Source: Nitrosovibrio sp. Nv6
GTDB lineage: Bacteria; Pseudomonadota; Gammaproteobacteria; Burkholderiales; Nitrosomonadaceae
Assembly: GCF_900110495.1 (NCBI RefSeq)
Contig: NZ_FODX01000004.1
Coordinates: forward strand, 168,300-232,299
Reading direction: 5' to 3'
DNA length: 64,000 bases
Positions 1-9,781 of the stretch are shown in pieces; positions within the stretch are counted from its first letter, which is position 1, and the number at the start of each line of letters is the position of its first letter. Below the pieces are notes generated by a model, which was not told the DNA's origin, made no database searches, and saw only the letters and a list, made by a program, of their open reading frames with translations. Position numbers and translations under genes: made by a program.

Positions 1-1267
1 TTACCCTGCCCTGCGGAGTCAGCACGTAGACTGAGTCCTCGAACAACGCAACCTTGAAATGCTCGTCTAATTCGCCTGCGTCCGCGACGTCGTCCTTCCA
101 TTCCAGGATCTGCCTCAACCAAGCAATTTTTTCTTCATACCTGGCATCGCGCCTCGCCCCTTCTTTATAGCGCCAGTGCGCGGCCACACCCATTTCCGAA
201 TGCCGATGCATTTCATGGGTGCGAATCTGCACTTCAATCACCTTGTCTTCCGGGCCATGGACAGCGGTATGAAGCGAACGGTAATCATTGCCTTTCGGTC
301 TGGCGATATAATCGTCGAATTCCTTCGGGATGGGCACCCACAGGTTATGTACCACCCCCAGCGCGGCATAGCAGTCCCTCACGTCGTCAACAAGAATGCG
401 CACAGCGCGGGCATCGTGGATTTCCTCGAAGTCCACACCCTTGCGTTTCATTTTTTTGTGGATGCTGTAGATGTGTTTCGGGCGCCCGGTGACTTCAGCC
501 TTGATTCCTGTTCGCTGCAATTCGCCGCCCAATTTATCCACCACCATGGCAATATACTGTTCCCGGATGCGGCGCGTATCCTCAAGCAAAGTGGCGATTT
601 TTTTATAGCGTTCGGGGTCGATAATTCGAAACGAAAAATCTTCCAGCTCCCACTTCAGTTGCCACAGCCCCAGGCGGTTCGCCAATGGTGCGAATATATC
701 CAGCGTCTCATGTGCGATGTCCGCTCTATTGGGAACGTTATTCCCCGCGATATATCGCATTGTCTGCAAACGATCCGCCAGGGCAATGATGACGACACGA
801 ATGTCTTCGACCATAGCCAGCAGCATTTTGCGTAATGCCTCGACTTGCGCGCCACGATCCACTCCATTGCCGGTCCCTCCCGCTCCCATTGTCCTGATGC
901 GGCCCATGCGTGCCATTCCTTCCACCAGGTGAGCTACCGTCGGGTTGAAAGCGGCTCGCACTTTTACCTCATATTCATCCAGATAATCCGGCACAGCGTA
1001 AAGAATGCCTGCCACCAGAGTGTCGCTATCGACCCGCAGCGAGGCCAGAATTGATGCTACGCCCTGCATGTGCTGAATGCTCGGCTCTCCCGTGGGAAGG
1101 AATCTGCCGGCGTAAAACGGGTGGGAAAAATCCAGCGCATGGGCGAGTACCTCGGTTTCACCGGGAGAAAAGATAGGCGCCAAGGTTTCCAGCCAGGACG
1201 TATCATCCTGTCTCTGCATGGCGGAAGAAGCTACTGCGGGATCTGCATCCGGCGATCTGTCGCTCAT
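1..1267 (-). CDS. relA: RelA-type (p)ppGpp synthetase, 3' part missing
   Basis: Makes the alarmone (p)ppGpp from GTP/GDP and ATP on starved ribosomes. The frame starts at an ATG ending at 1267 and runs open off the left edge, so only the N-terminal two thirds is visible. The order is pseudo-hydrolase domain, then synthetase domain (motifs KRKGVDF, HDARAVRILV, DYIARPKGNDYRSLHTAV, EVQIRT), then the start of the TGS domain (VYVLTPQGR). The hydrolase HD-ED signature is absent (the site reads ILYAVPDYLDEYE), which points to RelA, a synthetase only, rather than bifunctional SpoT. The start lies 5 bp after the comEC stop, so the two genes are probably cotranscribed. The TGS remainder and the ACT/RRM regulatory domains lie outside the window. 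Confidence 0.93.
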   Translation of the reverse strand, partial: MSDRSPDADPAVASSAMQRQDDTSWLETLAPIFSPGETEVLAHALDFSHPFYAGRFLPTGEPSIQHMQGVASILASLRVDSDTLVAGILYAVPDYLDEYEVKVRAAFNPTVAHLVEGMARMGRIRTMGAGGTGNGVDRGAQVEALRKMLLAMVEDIRVVIIALADRLQTMRYIAGNNVPNRADIAHETLDIFAPLANRLGLWQLKWELEDFSFRIIDPERYKKIATLLEDTRRIREQYIAMVVDKLGGELQRTGIKAEVTGRPKHIYSIHKKMKRKGVDFEEIHDARAVRILVDDVRDCYAALGVVHNLWVPIPKEFDDYIARPKGNDYRSLHTAVHGPEDKVIEVQIRTHEMHRHSEMGVAAHWRYKEGARRDARYEEKIAWLRQILEWKDDVADAGELDEHFKVALFEDSVYVLTPQGRV

Positions 1268-1272
1268 CTTTT

Positions 1273-3705
1273 TTATGCTCGTGTGTTAATCTCGGGAATA
1301 TCCTGCCAGTAGCGGCGCCGCAGTGCGCGCGAGGTTTCCACCGAAAGGTCATTATCCTCAAAACGCAGCAGTATCGCGCCATCGATATCGCTACGCAGCA
1401 ACCTGCTTCCAACTGCCCGATAACGCTCCACCACGTCATCCTTGGGATGCCCGAAGCGGTTGCGATATCCTACGGTAAATATTACCAGCCCTGGATTCAC
1501 CCGGCGTACAAACTCGTCGGTTGAGGAAGTTTTACTCCCGTGATGGGGCGCGACCAGCACTGTGGAGGCGAGGTTGCCGGCGTCATTTGCGAGCAACTGG
1601 TACTCGGATTTTTTCTCGATGTCGCCCGGCAGCAGCACACTGCCGTGCAAAGTGGTGATTTTCAGCACGCAGCTTAACGCGTTGGTTTTGAGCCTGGGAT
1701 TACTGTAATTATGTTCCGAAGGATGCAACATGTCGAAGCGAATCCCGTCCCATTGCCACGACTGTCCCGCACGGCACCGTTGCCTGTTGGAAGCGGCCCG
1801 TTGTATGGGATGATCATCGCTCAACGATGAAACCAGCCATTCCACCGGCACGGCTTGCTGTACCGACAATGCCCCGCCGCTGTGGTCTCCGTCAGCATGC
1901 GTTACGATCATTGCGTCAAGATGTTTTATACCTTCTGCCCGCAGAAAAGGAACAATGGTGCGGTTGCCGCTATCCGCCTCCGAGCTGAAACCCGGGCCCG
2001 TATCGTAGAGCAAGGCATAATTTTCCGTACGCGCCACGACCGCCAATCCCTGGCCGACATCCAATATGGTCAGCCACAACTCTCCTGATGCCGGCTTTGG
2101 CGGAAGCGCCAGAAACATGGGCAGCAACGCAACCAGCCCCAGCCATCGAGCCGGGAAACCCGTGGTAAGCCTGGGTCCTAATCCCCCTGATCCCAACCCC
2201 AGCCCTAATGCCCCGGGCAGCATTATCCAGAAGATTCCGGCCATTCCGGCCATGACCGCCCAGGTGGGCGGCGCATGCTGACTCCAGACCGCCTGTGGTG
2301 AATCGCTCATCCATTGCATCGCTTCCATGCAAGCGCTCAGCAGCCAGTGCGCGGGCGTTAACATGAAATCGAGCGGCGGCAGCGCAGCCAGCAGGGTTAA
2401 CGGAACCACCACCAGGCTCACCAGGGGGATCGCTATGGCATTGGCAACAGGCGAAACAAGCGATACCTGCTGAAACATCGCCAGCAGGGGAGGTATCAGG
2501 CTAAGCGTTATCGCCCATTGCACCCGCGCCCAACCGATTAACCAGTGCGATCTACCGATACGCCCGACCGATATCAACATGATGACCGCTATCGCACCGA
2601 ACGATAACCAGAATCCGGGTGATAGTACCGCCCATGGATCAAACATCACCACTGCCAGCAATGCCCAGGCCAGTACTGCCGTCATCGAAGTGGATCGCCC
2701 CAGCCACAAAGCGATGGCCACTACCGCAAGCATATAAACTGTACGCTGCGCCGGGATTGCAAACCCCGCCAGCAGCGCATACCCTAACGCCACTACCAGC
2801 CCCGCGACGGCTGCGGCTTTGCGCGCCGGCAGCAGCAGCGTCAAATAATGACTCCGCCGCCACAACCAGTAAACCAGCGCAAATATCAGGCCAGATACCA
2901 TGGTGACATGGAGCCCGGATATACTCATGAGATGGTTTATTCCAGTGCGGGTAAATATCTGCCACTGTTCGCGGGGAATGGCGCGCTGGTCGCCCACCGC
3001 CAGCGCAACCAGAACACCGGTATAAGCATGGCCTGGCAACGCGCGCGTAAAACTTTCGCGAACTTCCTCGCGCAAGCGCTCAATCTGGTAAGCCGGTCGG
3101 CTGACCATTTCGTCCAGACGCATGTTTCCATCATTTTTCCGGACGTAGCCGCTAGCCCGTATGTTGCGTTCCAAGGCCCATTGCTCGAAGTCAAAGCCAT
3201 GGGGATTGACGCTGCCATGCGGACGTTTGAGCCGCGTAGTGATCCGCCAGCGCTCACCTGCGCTGATTTTAGGGGGCGCAGCCTCTGCCGCCGAACGCTT
3301 TCCGTGCTCGTCATACCAGGAGAGGGAAATGTGTGCGGGAACAATGGCGCCCGTCGTCAGCACTTGCTCCACATCGAAAGCAAAACGCACGTGCCTCTCG
3401 TTGACTTGCGGCAACTCTGCTACCACGCCGATCAACTGGATATCGCGTCCTTCCCATTCATGCGGGAGCACATCCGCCAGGCGCCACTGGGCAAAAGCCG
3501 CTGCCCAGAAAAATCCCGCTCCCAGAAAAACACCAGTTAATAGAGCTTTGCCGATAGCGATAAAAGTAGCGTCTCGAGCGCGCAGGAACAGGAATGCGAG
3601 TGCTGCGCCGGGCAATAATGCGTATGCCAACGCAATGGCCGGCAGTGCGGCCTGCTGTTGCAGCAGTCCGACTCCAACGGCAAACGCCAGAATATAGGCT
3701 TGCAT
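1273..3705 (-). CDS. comEC: ComEC/Rec2 family DNA-uptake channel protein
   Basis: Inner-membrane channel thought to pass single-stranded DNA into the cytoplasm during natural transformation. At 810 residues it has the usual length and three-part build: an N-terminal hydrophobic and soluble DUF4131 region, a central multi-spanning Competence domain (about residues 220-480, with the typical NHLMSISGLHVTM motif), and a C-terminal metallo-beta-lactamase-like domain with THADGDHSGG and APHHGSKTS metal-site motifs. The start is an ATG at 3705. It lies directly upstream of relA in the same direction. No other competence gene is nearby, which is normal for this family. The function in this organism is inferred from the family. 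Confidence 0.93.
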   Translation of the reverse strand: MQAYILAFAVGVGLLQQQAALPAIALAYALLPGAALAFLFLRARDATFIAIGKALLTGVFLGAGFFWAAAFAQWRLADVLPHEWEGRDIQLIGVVAELPQVNERHVRFAFDVEQVLTTGAIVPAHISLSWYDEHGKRSAAEAAPPKISAGERWRITTRLKRPHGSVNPHGFDFEQWALERNIRASGYVRKNDGNMRLDEMVSRPAYQIERLREEVRESFTRALPGHAYTGVLVALAVGDQRAIPREQWQIFTRTGINHLMSISGLHVTMVSGLIFALVYWLWRRSHYLTLLLPARKAAAVAGLVVALGYALLAGFAIPAQRTVYMLAVVAIALWLGRSTSMTAVLAWALLAVVMFDPWAVLSPGFWLSFGAIAVIMLISVGRIGRSHWLIGWARVQWAITLSLIPPLLAMFQQVSLVSPVANAIAIPLVSLVVVPLTLLAALPPLDFMLTPAHWLLSACMEAMQWMSDSPQAVWSQHAPPTWAVMAGMAGIFWIMLPGALGLGLGSGGLGPRLTTGFPARWLGLVALLPMFLALPPKPASGELWLTILDVGQGLAVVARTENYALLYDTGPGFSSEADSGNRTIVPFLRAEGIKHLDAMIVTHADGDHSGGALSVQQAVPVEWLVSSLSDDHPIQRAASNRQRCRAGQSWQWDGIRFDMLHPSEHNYSNPRLKTNALSCVLKITTLHGSVLLPGDIEKKSEYQLLANDAGNLASTVLVAPHHGSKTSSTDEFVRRVNPGLVIFTVGYRNRFGHPKDDVVERYRAVGSRLLRSDIDGAILLRFEDNDLSVETSRALRRRYWQDIPEINTRA

Positions 3706-3935
3706 CAGTGACTTGAGCTATCTATTGAAAATACGAACATTGGAAAACTATCGGGCCAATGAGGAAAACGGCACTTCGCCTCAAAAGTTTCGCCCTTCAG
3801 TCATGCCAGTACAACATCGGAGCAATTGGAGGAAAGAACGATTGCTTCAAGCCGCCGGATTTCCGGTTGGCATACCGAAGGCTGGTCAGGTTATTTACGT
3901 TGCACCCCAAGCCTGTATTTCCGTACACTCTTCTT

Positions 3936-4511
3936 GTGTCGCGAAAATTTTTCAAAAAATATCTGCCCTCTCACGAGACCATTCGGCAAAACCGTTTTGT
4001 CGCGCTATTTGGAAAACGCCTGCACCATCACAATCTGTGGCATCTGCACCGCCGGTCAGTGGCAGGAGGCGTTGCAGTGGGTTTATTTGCCGGCCTGATT
4101 CCCGGCAGCAACCCCGTTCAGTTCTTTTTTGCCGCCTTGCTTGCCATCGTTTTCAAGGTAAATCTCCCCGTGTCAGCAATTACGACACTCTATTCCAATC
4201 CCTTTACCATCGTGCCAATCTATGTTGCCGCCTACGCCATTGGTGCATTCGTGACAGGCGAGGGCACGGGCAGCATGCCCCAAATGGAGCTGCACCTGAT
4301 GGACAAGAGCATCAGCGAATGGATTCCCGCATTGATGGATTGGGTGATTTCGCTCGGCAAGCCTTTACTCGTGGGTATATGTCTGCTGGCGCTGCTGCTT
4401 TCTCTGGTGGGTTATTTCGTGGTGCGCGGAGGATGGCGGCTATACGCGATTTACGAATGGCGAAAGCGGGCGAAACGACGCAGACAAAACGACGCGGATA
4501 AAACCAGGTGA
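3936..4511 (+). CDS. DUF2062 membrane protein
   Basis: Small inner-membrane protein of the DUF2062 family, whose biochemical role is not established. The family core is clear: RRSVAGGVAVGLFAGLIPGS, then two hydrophobic stretches and FTIVPIYVAAYAIG, then a long hydrophobic helix near the C-terminus followed by a very basic tail (KRAKRRRQ). The frame is open upstream to 3713 or 3759, but recognisable family sequence begins at SRKFFKKYLPSHE, so I place the start at the GTG at 3936, giving 191 residues. No strong ribosome site is visible there, so the start is uncertain. It diverges from comEC and converges on lolD. Confidence 0.75.
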   Translation: MSRKFFKKYLPSHETIRQNRFVALFGKRLHHHNLWHLHRRSVAGGVAVGLFAGLIPGSNPVQFFFAALLAIVFKVNLPVSAITTLYSNPFTIVPIYVAAYAIGAFVTGEGTGSMPQMELHLMDKSISEWIPALMDWVISLGKPLLVGICLLALLLSLVGYFVVRGGWRLYAIYEWRKRAKRRRQNDADKTR

Positions 4512-4630
4512 ATCGCTTCGGATGAAATAAGCGAAAGGAAGCTCGTCAAGATCTCATCAACTCGTTACAAGATGGATGAAATCAAGCTCCAGGCTGCGGA
4601 AATGCCGCACTCGCAACGAGTGTTATAGCT

Positions 4631-5308
4631 TCATCCGCCCAGTAGGCCGTCTTCCAGATGCAGTATCCGTCCGGCCTTTCTCGCCAGATCGGGATCGTGC
4701 GTGACAATGATGAGGCTCGCGTCCATGCTGCGGTTGAGTTCGAGCATCAAATTGAATACGTCTCCCGCCGTGCGCCGGTCGAGGTTGCCGGTTGGTTCAT
4801 CCGCAAGAACGCAAGCTGGCCGCGTAACCAGCGCGCGCGCGACCGCCGCCCGCTGGCGCTCGCCGCCGGAGAGTTCGCCCGGCGTATGGGTAAGGCGATG
4901 GCCCAAACCCACCTGCTTCAGTACTTCTGCCGCGCTGGCATATGCTTTCGTATTGCTCATGCGTCGAATGAGGAGCGGCATGGCAACATTTTCAAGCGCG
5001 CTGAACTCCGGCAGCAGATGATGAAACTGATAAATGAAGCCGAGCGACTTGTTACGCAGTTGGCACCTTTCCTCCTCGTGAATGGTAGCGATATCCTGTC
5101 CCATGATGCGTATCTGCCCAGCCGTGGGCGCATCCAATCCCCCCAGCAGGTGCAGCAGCGTACTTTTTCCGGAACCTGATGAGCCTACAACGGCAACGGT
5201 TTCCCCCGCTTCCACATTCAGGTCTATTCCCATCAGCACCGGCACTTCCAGCTTGCCCTGGTAATAACTCTTGCGCAGGTTCTGGCAGGAAATGATGTTT
5301 TTATTCAT
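4631..5308 (-). CDS. lolD: Lipoprotein-releasing ABC transporter ATPase LolD
   Basis: ATPase of the LolCDE complex, which extracts outer-membrane lipoproteins from the inner membrane and passes them to LolA. The 225 residues carry Walker A GSSGSGKST, the Q-loop, the signature LSGGERQR, Walker [12 protein letters not shown] and the switch histidine in IVTHD. The start ATG at 5308 overlaps the end of lolC by 8 bp, so the pair is translationally coupled. The partner permease directly upstream separates this from other MacB-like ATPases; the window holds a second, MacB-type ATPase at 51.6 kb. Confidence 0.93.
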   Translation of the reverse strand: MNKNIISCQNLRKSYYQGKLEVPVLMGIDLNVEAGETVAVVGSSGSGKSTLLHLLGGLDAPTAGQIRIMGQDIATIHEEERCQLRNKSLGFIYQFHHLLPEFSALENVAMPLLIRRMSNTKAYASAAEVLKQVGLGHRLTHTPGELSGGERQRAAVARALVTRPACVLADEPTGNLDRRTAGDVFNLMLELNRSMDASLIIVTHDPDLARKAGRILHLEDGLLGG

Positions 5309-6548
5309 ATCGCAGCGCCTCTGCGGGATTGACTCTGGACGCTCGATAACTTGGATAAAGTGTCGCCAGCAAGGTCAGCACAAACGATACCACGGCCACC
5401 GTGATCACATCCGCGAGCTGGAGGTCTGACGGAATTTCACTGATGTAATAGACCTCTCGTGAAAGGAATTGCACGCTGAACACGCGCTCGATCAGCGCTA
5501 TCACTGCCTCCACGTTGTAGGCCAGCAGTACGCCGCCTATAACGCCCAGTGTTGTTCCCAGGATGCCGATCAGCGTGCCCTGCACGATAAAGACTTTCAT
5601 GATACTGCGCGGGCTGGCGCCCAGCGTGCGCAGTATTGCAATATCCGACTGCTTGTCGGTTACGGTCATGACCAGGGTGGAAACGATATTGAATGCCGCC
5701 ACCGCGATAATGAGGGCAAGAATGAGCCCCAGCATGCGCTTCTCGATCTGGATTGCGCGGAAATAGTTGGCATGCTGGCGGCTCCAGTCGGTGATATGGA
5801 TATCTGCCGAAATCATCGGCGCAAGCTCTCGCGCCACTTGCGGCGCCTGGAACAGATCGTGCAGCTTCAATCGCACACCCGATACCTGATCATCTCCCAT
5901 TCGATACAGTTTCTGTGCGTCCGCCATGTGAATCAGCACCAGGCCGGAGTCGTACTCGAAATGTCCTGCTTCAAAGATGCCGATAATCGTGAACTGTTTG
6001 AGGCGCGGCAATATGCCTGCTGGCGTTACCTGTCCCTGAGGCGAGATCAGAACAATCTTGTCGCCGGTAAATACACCGAGCACTCGTGATAATTCCCGCC
6101 CGATGACAATGCCGAATTGACCCGGCACAAGGTCATCCAGCTTGCCGTCTATCATCATCCGCCCAAGATCGGCTACGTTGTCCTCGGTCCCCGGCAGGAT
6201 GCCCCTTACCACAACGCCGCTGACGACTTGATCGAACGACACCATGCCTTGCGCGCTGACATAAGGTGCGGCAGCCTCTACCTCAGGATGTCTGAGCGCT
6301 TCCTCCGCTACCTGACGCCAGTCGGTCAGCCTGCCGTCTATGCCGCTCACCTGGATATGGGACGCCACACCGAGGATACGTGAACGGACTTCTTTCTGAA
6401 AACCGTTCATGACCGACATGACAGTGATAAGCGCTGTCATGCCGAGCGTAATACCCAGCAGGGAAATCAGGGAAATGAAAGAGATGAAGTGATTACGGCG
6501 CTTCGCGCGGGTATAGCGCAAACCGATAAAGAGTTCGTAAGGCGACAC
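5301..6548 (-). CDS. lolC: Lipoprotein-releasing ABC transporter permease LolC/LolE
   Basis: Membrane component of the lipoprotein-releasing transporter. The 415 residues begin with the characteristic YELFIGLRYTRAKRRNHFISFIS, then a first membrane helix, a large periplasmic MacB-type domain (about 50-260) and three C-terminal FtsX-type helices, ending in the family hallmark SRVNPAEALRYE. Only one permease gene is present, so this is probably the single LolC/E-type (LolF) permease working as a homodimer. That stoichiometry is inferred from the absence of a second permease gene here. The start is a GTG at 6548. It is cotranscribed with lolD. Confidence 0.9.
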   Translation of the reverse strand: MSPYELFIGLRYTRAKRRNHFISFISLISLLGITLGMTALITVMSVMNGFQKEVRSRILGVASHIQVSGIDGRLTDWRQVAEEALRHPEVEAAAPYVSAQGMVSFDQVVSGVVVRGILPGTEDNVADLGRMMIDGKLDDLVPGQFGIVIGRELSRVLGVFTGDKIVLISPQGQVTPAGILPRLKQFTIIGIFEAGHFEYDSGLVLIHMADAQKLYRMGDDQVSGVRLKLHDLFQAPQVARELAPMISADIHITDWSRQHANYFRAIQIEKRMLGLILALIIAVAAFNIVSTLVMTVTDKQSDIAILRTLGASPRSIMKVFIVQGTLIGILGTTLGVIGGVLLAYNVEAVIALIERVFSVQFLSREVYYISEIPSDLQLADVITVAVVSFVLTLLATLYPSYRASRVNPAEALRYE

Positions 6549-6702
6549 GGATCAGCATACCTGGATACAAAACGGAATCCCGAAGTGTGCCACATTCCTT
6601 CTGGGCTTAATAGACAACTGAATATTGAATCGGCAGCAAATACATCTCTGTGGCAGGAAAATGCTTCTGTGATTCCGCCGGGGATTACCCTGCCTGGAAG
6701 CA

Positions 6703-8760
6703 TCAAAACTCGCCTCTCAAGCCGACCACCAGCGCCCTTCCCGGCAACGGAGCAAAATTCTTGAGAAAAGAGTTGTGCACACGCATCTCTTCATTAAGCA
6801 GATTCTTGCCTTGCAGGAAGACTTTGATGCCATTCGATCTGGTTTCCTTGATGCGATAACTTACTTCGATATTCACCAGGGTATAACCGGGTGTGCTGGT
6901 TTCAAGCTCTGCCAGATCATTTTGACGCATCACGCGAGTCGCGCTCACGTTGGATGTCCACGGACCCGTCCTGTGATTGAATTCCAGCCCAAAGCGCAGT
7001 GGCGTGATACGGGGTACGTTGCCGCCGTTATCCAGTCTTCCGCGGACATAATCAGTGAATAGGCGCAGATCGATTTCGTCGGGCTTCAATGTAAAGATTG
7101 CTTCCGCTTCCACGCCGTAAAACCTTGCTCCGCCCTGCGCAAAATTCTGCACAAGAAATTCTCCATCAGGATCCAGCGCTCCGGTATCGTCGGCTCGATC
7201 GGCGATACCGTCCCCGTTGATGTCGGCGCTACGGACAAAAATATAATTGCCAATCCAGTTATGGAATACATTCACCTTCCATGTCACCGGACCGGTAGTC
7301 TTGCGTAGGGCGAGGTCGATGTTGCTGGTGGTCTCACTGGTCAGGTTGCTATCGCCAGTCTGAAAAGTAGCTGTTCCATGGTGGGCGCCTTTTATATACA
7401 GTTCTTCCGTAGACGGCGCCCGTTGCCCTCGTGTGCCGGACAGGCTCAGCCCATAGCCATCCATTAATTTCCACAAAAGGCCAGCGGATGCGTTATAAAG
7501 ATTGAATGTGCGTGACGGCAGGTCACTGATCGGGTCCTGCGTGGCATGCTCACCGCGCCCGCCGACTTCCAGGCGCCAGCGATCCCAGTTGTGCTCTTCG
7601 ACCAGGAATACGCCAGTGGAACGGGACTTCGTGACAGGTATCACAGCCTCTTCGCCCAAAGCGGAAAAATTCCGGTCCCGGAATTGGACTCCGAATACTC
7701 CCTTCCAGCCGCGTATTGGCGCATGCAAAAGCTCGGCGCGACTCTCTAATCCCTTATTTTTAAAGCGTGTCGCAATCTCCCCGGTTCCTTCGATTTCATT
7801 GTGCTTGTAATCGTTATAACCCATACGCACCTTAAGCTTATCAAAACCCATGATCGGCCTATCCAGCTCTCCCGACAAGTCGTAGCGCGTCTGCTTGAGA
7901 TCGACCTTCGACCCTTCCGGACTGGGTATGCCATACTCGCTTTCGAGGCGAGAGAATGATCCACCAATAAAGCCTCTCTCGCCTACGAACGATCCGCCCG
8001 CAGATAAGCCTCCGGAATCGACTGCGCTATTTTCGACGATGCCTTTTCGACTATTCGGGTCGCTCTCGTTCGCCCGTCCGGGAATGTGGTAATCACCGGT
8101 TTTTCGCCTGAAGCCACCTATACTCCAGGATGCGCGCCCAACGCTGCCGTTCGCATTGAAAGCGCCGGTGCGTTCCTCGGTCGCGGTATTTCCGCGCACT
8201 TCGAAGTCGCCTTTTACTGTTTTGAATCGTTGGTTCGGAATACGGGTATTTATGACGTTGACAACCCCGCCCGAAGCCCCGCTGCCATAGAGCAAGGTGG
8301 CCGGACCTCGCAGGATTTCGATCTGGGAAGCATTAAGCGATTCAGCGGTTACTGCATGATCCGGGCTGATCGAAGAGATATCCAGCGTGCCGATGCCATT
8401 CTCCAGCACACGGATACGAGGACCATCCAGGCCGCGGATGATCGGTCGGCCCGCACCTGGACCAAAGGAGCTCGACGCCACACCCAACTCGCGGGATAGC
8501 GTGTCGCCGAGGCTTGCTTCCCGCTTCCGGCGCAGATCGTCGCCCCGCAATACTGAAACAGGCTGAGCCATATCAAGCTCGCTGCGATCCTCAAATGGCG
8601 CGCCGGTCACTACTACAGCTGGCAGCATACTGTCCTTGACGGTATTTTGGGCTTGAACGAGTGATATGCCTAACAGGTCAAGGATTAATATGCAAATGAC
8701 AAAACATGCTCCAGCGCTGCGCGAAGGCGTGCCCGGGATATTACAGCTTGGACGATTCAT
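6703..8760 (-). CDS. TonB-dependent receptor, ZnuD-like (probable zinc uptake)
   Basis: Outer-membrane beta-barrel receptor that imports a metal or metal complex using TonB energy. The start chosen is the ATG at 8760, preceded by AAGAAG and followed by a signal peptide (hydrophobic core CFVICILILDLLGISLVQA); the open frame extends 75 codons further without signal-like sequence. The plug domain (VVVTGAPFEDR, GPGAGRPIIRGLDG, GPATLLYGSGASGGVVN) and a barrel ending in terminal Phe follow. The segment ELYIKGAHHGTATFQTGD matches the ZnuD-type receptor pattern. A Zur-type regulator and a DUF2946-like gene lie just upstream, and a candidate operator half-site sits at 8775-8785. Zinc is the best guess for the substrate; copper is possible. 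Confidence 0.82.
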   Translation of the reverse strand: MNRPSCNIPGTPSRSAGACFVICILILDLLGISLVQAQNTVKDSMLPAVVVTGAPFEDRSELDMAQPVSVLRGDDLRRKREASLGDTLSRELGVASSSFGPGAGRPIIRGLDGPRIRVLENGIGTLDISSISPDHAVTAESLNASQIEILRGPATLLYGSGASGGVVNVINTRIPNQRFKTVKGDFEVRGNTATEERTGAFNANGSVGRASWSIGGFRRKTGDYHIPGRANESDPNSRKGIVENSAVDSGGLSAGGSFVGERGFIGGSFSRLESEYGIPSPEGSKVDLKQTRYDLSGELDRPIMGFDKLKVRMGYNDYKHNEIEGTGEIATRFKNKGLESRAELLHAPIRGWKGVFGVQFRDRNFSALGEEAVIPVTKSRSTGVFLVEEHNWDRWRLEVGGRGEHATQDPISDLPSRTFNLYNASAGLLWKLMDGYGLSLSGTRGQRAPSTEELYIKGAHHGTATFQTGDSNLTSETTSNIDLALRKTTGPVTWKVNVFHNWIGNYIFVRSADINGDGIADRADDTGALDPDGEFLVQNFAQGGARFYGVEAEAIFTLKPDEIDLRLFTDYVRGRLDNGGNVPRITPLRFGLEFNHRTGPWTSNVSATRVMRQNDLAELETSTPGYTLVNIEVSYRIKETRSNGIKVFLQGKNLLNEEMRVHNSFLKNFAPLPGRALVVGLRGEF

Positions 8761-8774
8761 GCTAACTTCTTGAA

Positions 8775-8785
8775 AGATGCAACTT
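8775..8785. promoter_or_regulatory. Candidate Zur operator half-site before the TonB receptor
   Basis: The 11-mer AGATGCAACTT lies 15 bp upstream of the receptor start. Its reverse complement occurs exactly at 9789-9799, inside a palindrome just upstream of the Zur-type gene. A shared site at both ends of a metal locus suggests control by that regulator. No binding motif for this lineage was checked. Confidence 0.4.
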
Positions 8786-8929
8786 GATGAGCGATAAGTT
8801 TCATGCAGCCCAGTTGCGCCGTGCGCCACATCGGCACAACGGGTTTTATGGATGGGCGCAACCCAAATCATCGGAAACGCCGGACAACAGGTTTCCGATG
8901 GAGGCCAACTGATTAAGAAAGCAATGGAA

Positions 8930-9274
8930 TTACGCTTGCGGGGGCCCGCGGGTGAGATAGAGAGAGGAAAAATTGAGGAGGACAAGCCCCGATTTGAAAT
9001 ACGGCAGGGGCTGATGGCTTATTCGATTACGGAAGAAAATCGCCAGGACGGCGAAAATAACGCTGAAGCCTGTTAGAGCCAGGCAGTCAAGACAGATACG
9101 GTCGCTGTCGATACCCGCATCGGTATCGGTTTCGCTCTCTTCCTGCTGGCCATCGGCATGAGCCATGCCGCCGGTATCGGCTTCGCCGACGTGCGTAAGC
9201 GCATGCGCCGCCTGCAGGACCGGGACGAATGCCAACGCGGACACTAAAATCAAAAATAATATCTTACGCAACAT
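8930..9274 (-). CDS. DUF2946-like small secreted or membrane protein
   Basis: A 114-residue protein with an N-terminal signal peptide or anchor (LRKILFLILVSALAFVPVLQAAHA), a short acidic linker (QEESETDTDAGIDSD), a CLDCLA cysteine pair, a second hydrophobic helix and the ending YLTRGPPQA. The terminal R-x-PP-A motif, short length and CxxC are typical of DUF2946 family proteins, which are often found beside TonB receptors or copper genes; their role is unknown. It lies between the Zur-type gene and the ZnuD-like receptor on the same strand, so a part in metal acquisition or sensing is inferred. About 170 bp separate it from the receptor. Confidence 0.7.
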   Translation of the reverse strand: MLRKILFLILVSALAFVPVLQAAHALTHVGEADTGGMAHADGQQEESETDTDAGIDSDRICLDCLALTGFSVIFAVLAIFFRNRISHQPLPYFKSGLVLLNFSSLYLTRGPPQA

Positions 9275-9339
9275 CGAGTAACGCTTTCACCAAAACCAAG
9301 CCTGTTGTTCTCGAATAAAATCGGTTATCTGAATTCCCA

Positions 9340-9762
9340 TTACGCGCACTCGGCACATAATCCCTTTACCGTCAGTTCGATTTCCTGAGACCGGTAACCG
9401 GCGGGCAACGGGCGATCATACTCAACCTTCATTTCATCGAGGCAAATTACCGTAGTGCACCGCATACATTCAAAATGCGCATGCTGATGCGGGTATATAT
9501 GGGTATTTGCCCGAAAACGCCACGTACGGTCGTCGCTCACCACTTTATGCACAAAACATTTGTCGTTCAACCATTCAAGCACGCGGTAGAGCGTTACACG
9601 GTCCAGCCTGTGCGTTGTGTTGCGCAAGCGCTCCTCGATTTCATGGTGCGTGACAGTGCGCTGTTCCGCCAGTAGCATGGCAAGAATTTGAACTCGACTG
9701 GATGTCACTCGTTCTCCGCGGCGGCGGATCATCTCTTCTGCCTGCTTCTGAAGATTCGACAT
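9340..9762 (-). CDS. zur: Fur-family transcriptional regulator, probably Zur
   Basis: Metal-responsive repressor of 140 residues. The winged-helix DNA-binding half (RVTSSRVQILAMLLAEQR, LDRVTLYRVLEWLNDK) is followed by a dimerisation/metal half with HQHAHFEC and two CxxC pairs (CMRC, CAEC) that form the structural zinc site. I chose the ATG at 9762; the open frame upstream to 9828 is not family-like. A perfect 6+3+6 palindrome lies 20 bp upstream of this start, fitting autoregulation. The neighbouring ZnuD-like receptor suggests zinc rather than iron. Fur proper or PerR cannot be fully excluded from sequence alone. Confidence 0.82.
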   Translation of the reverse strand: MSNLQKQAEEMIRRRGERVTSSRVQILAMLLAEQRTVTHHEIEERLRNTTHRLDRVTLYRVLEWLNDKCFVHKVVSDDRTWRFRANTHIYPHQHAHFECMRCTTVICLDEMKVEYDRPLPAGYRSQEIELTVKGLCAECA

Positions 9763-9781
9763 GAATATGAATGTTGGATTT

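Noticed and set aside
176..835. A 219-codon open frame on the plus strand
   Set aside because: It is antisense to relA, whose reading frame gives a continuous family match; the plus-strand translation resembles nothing.
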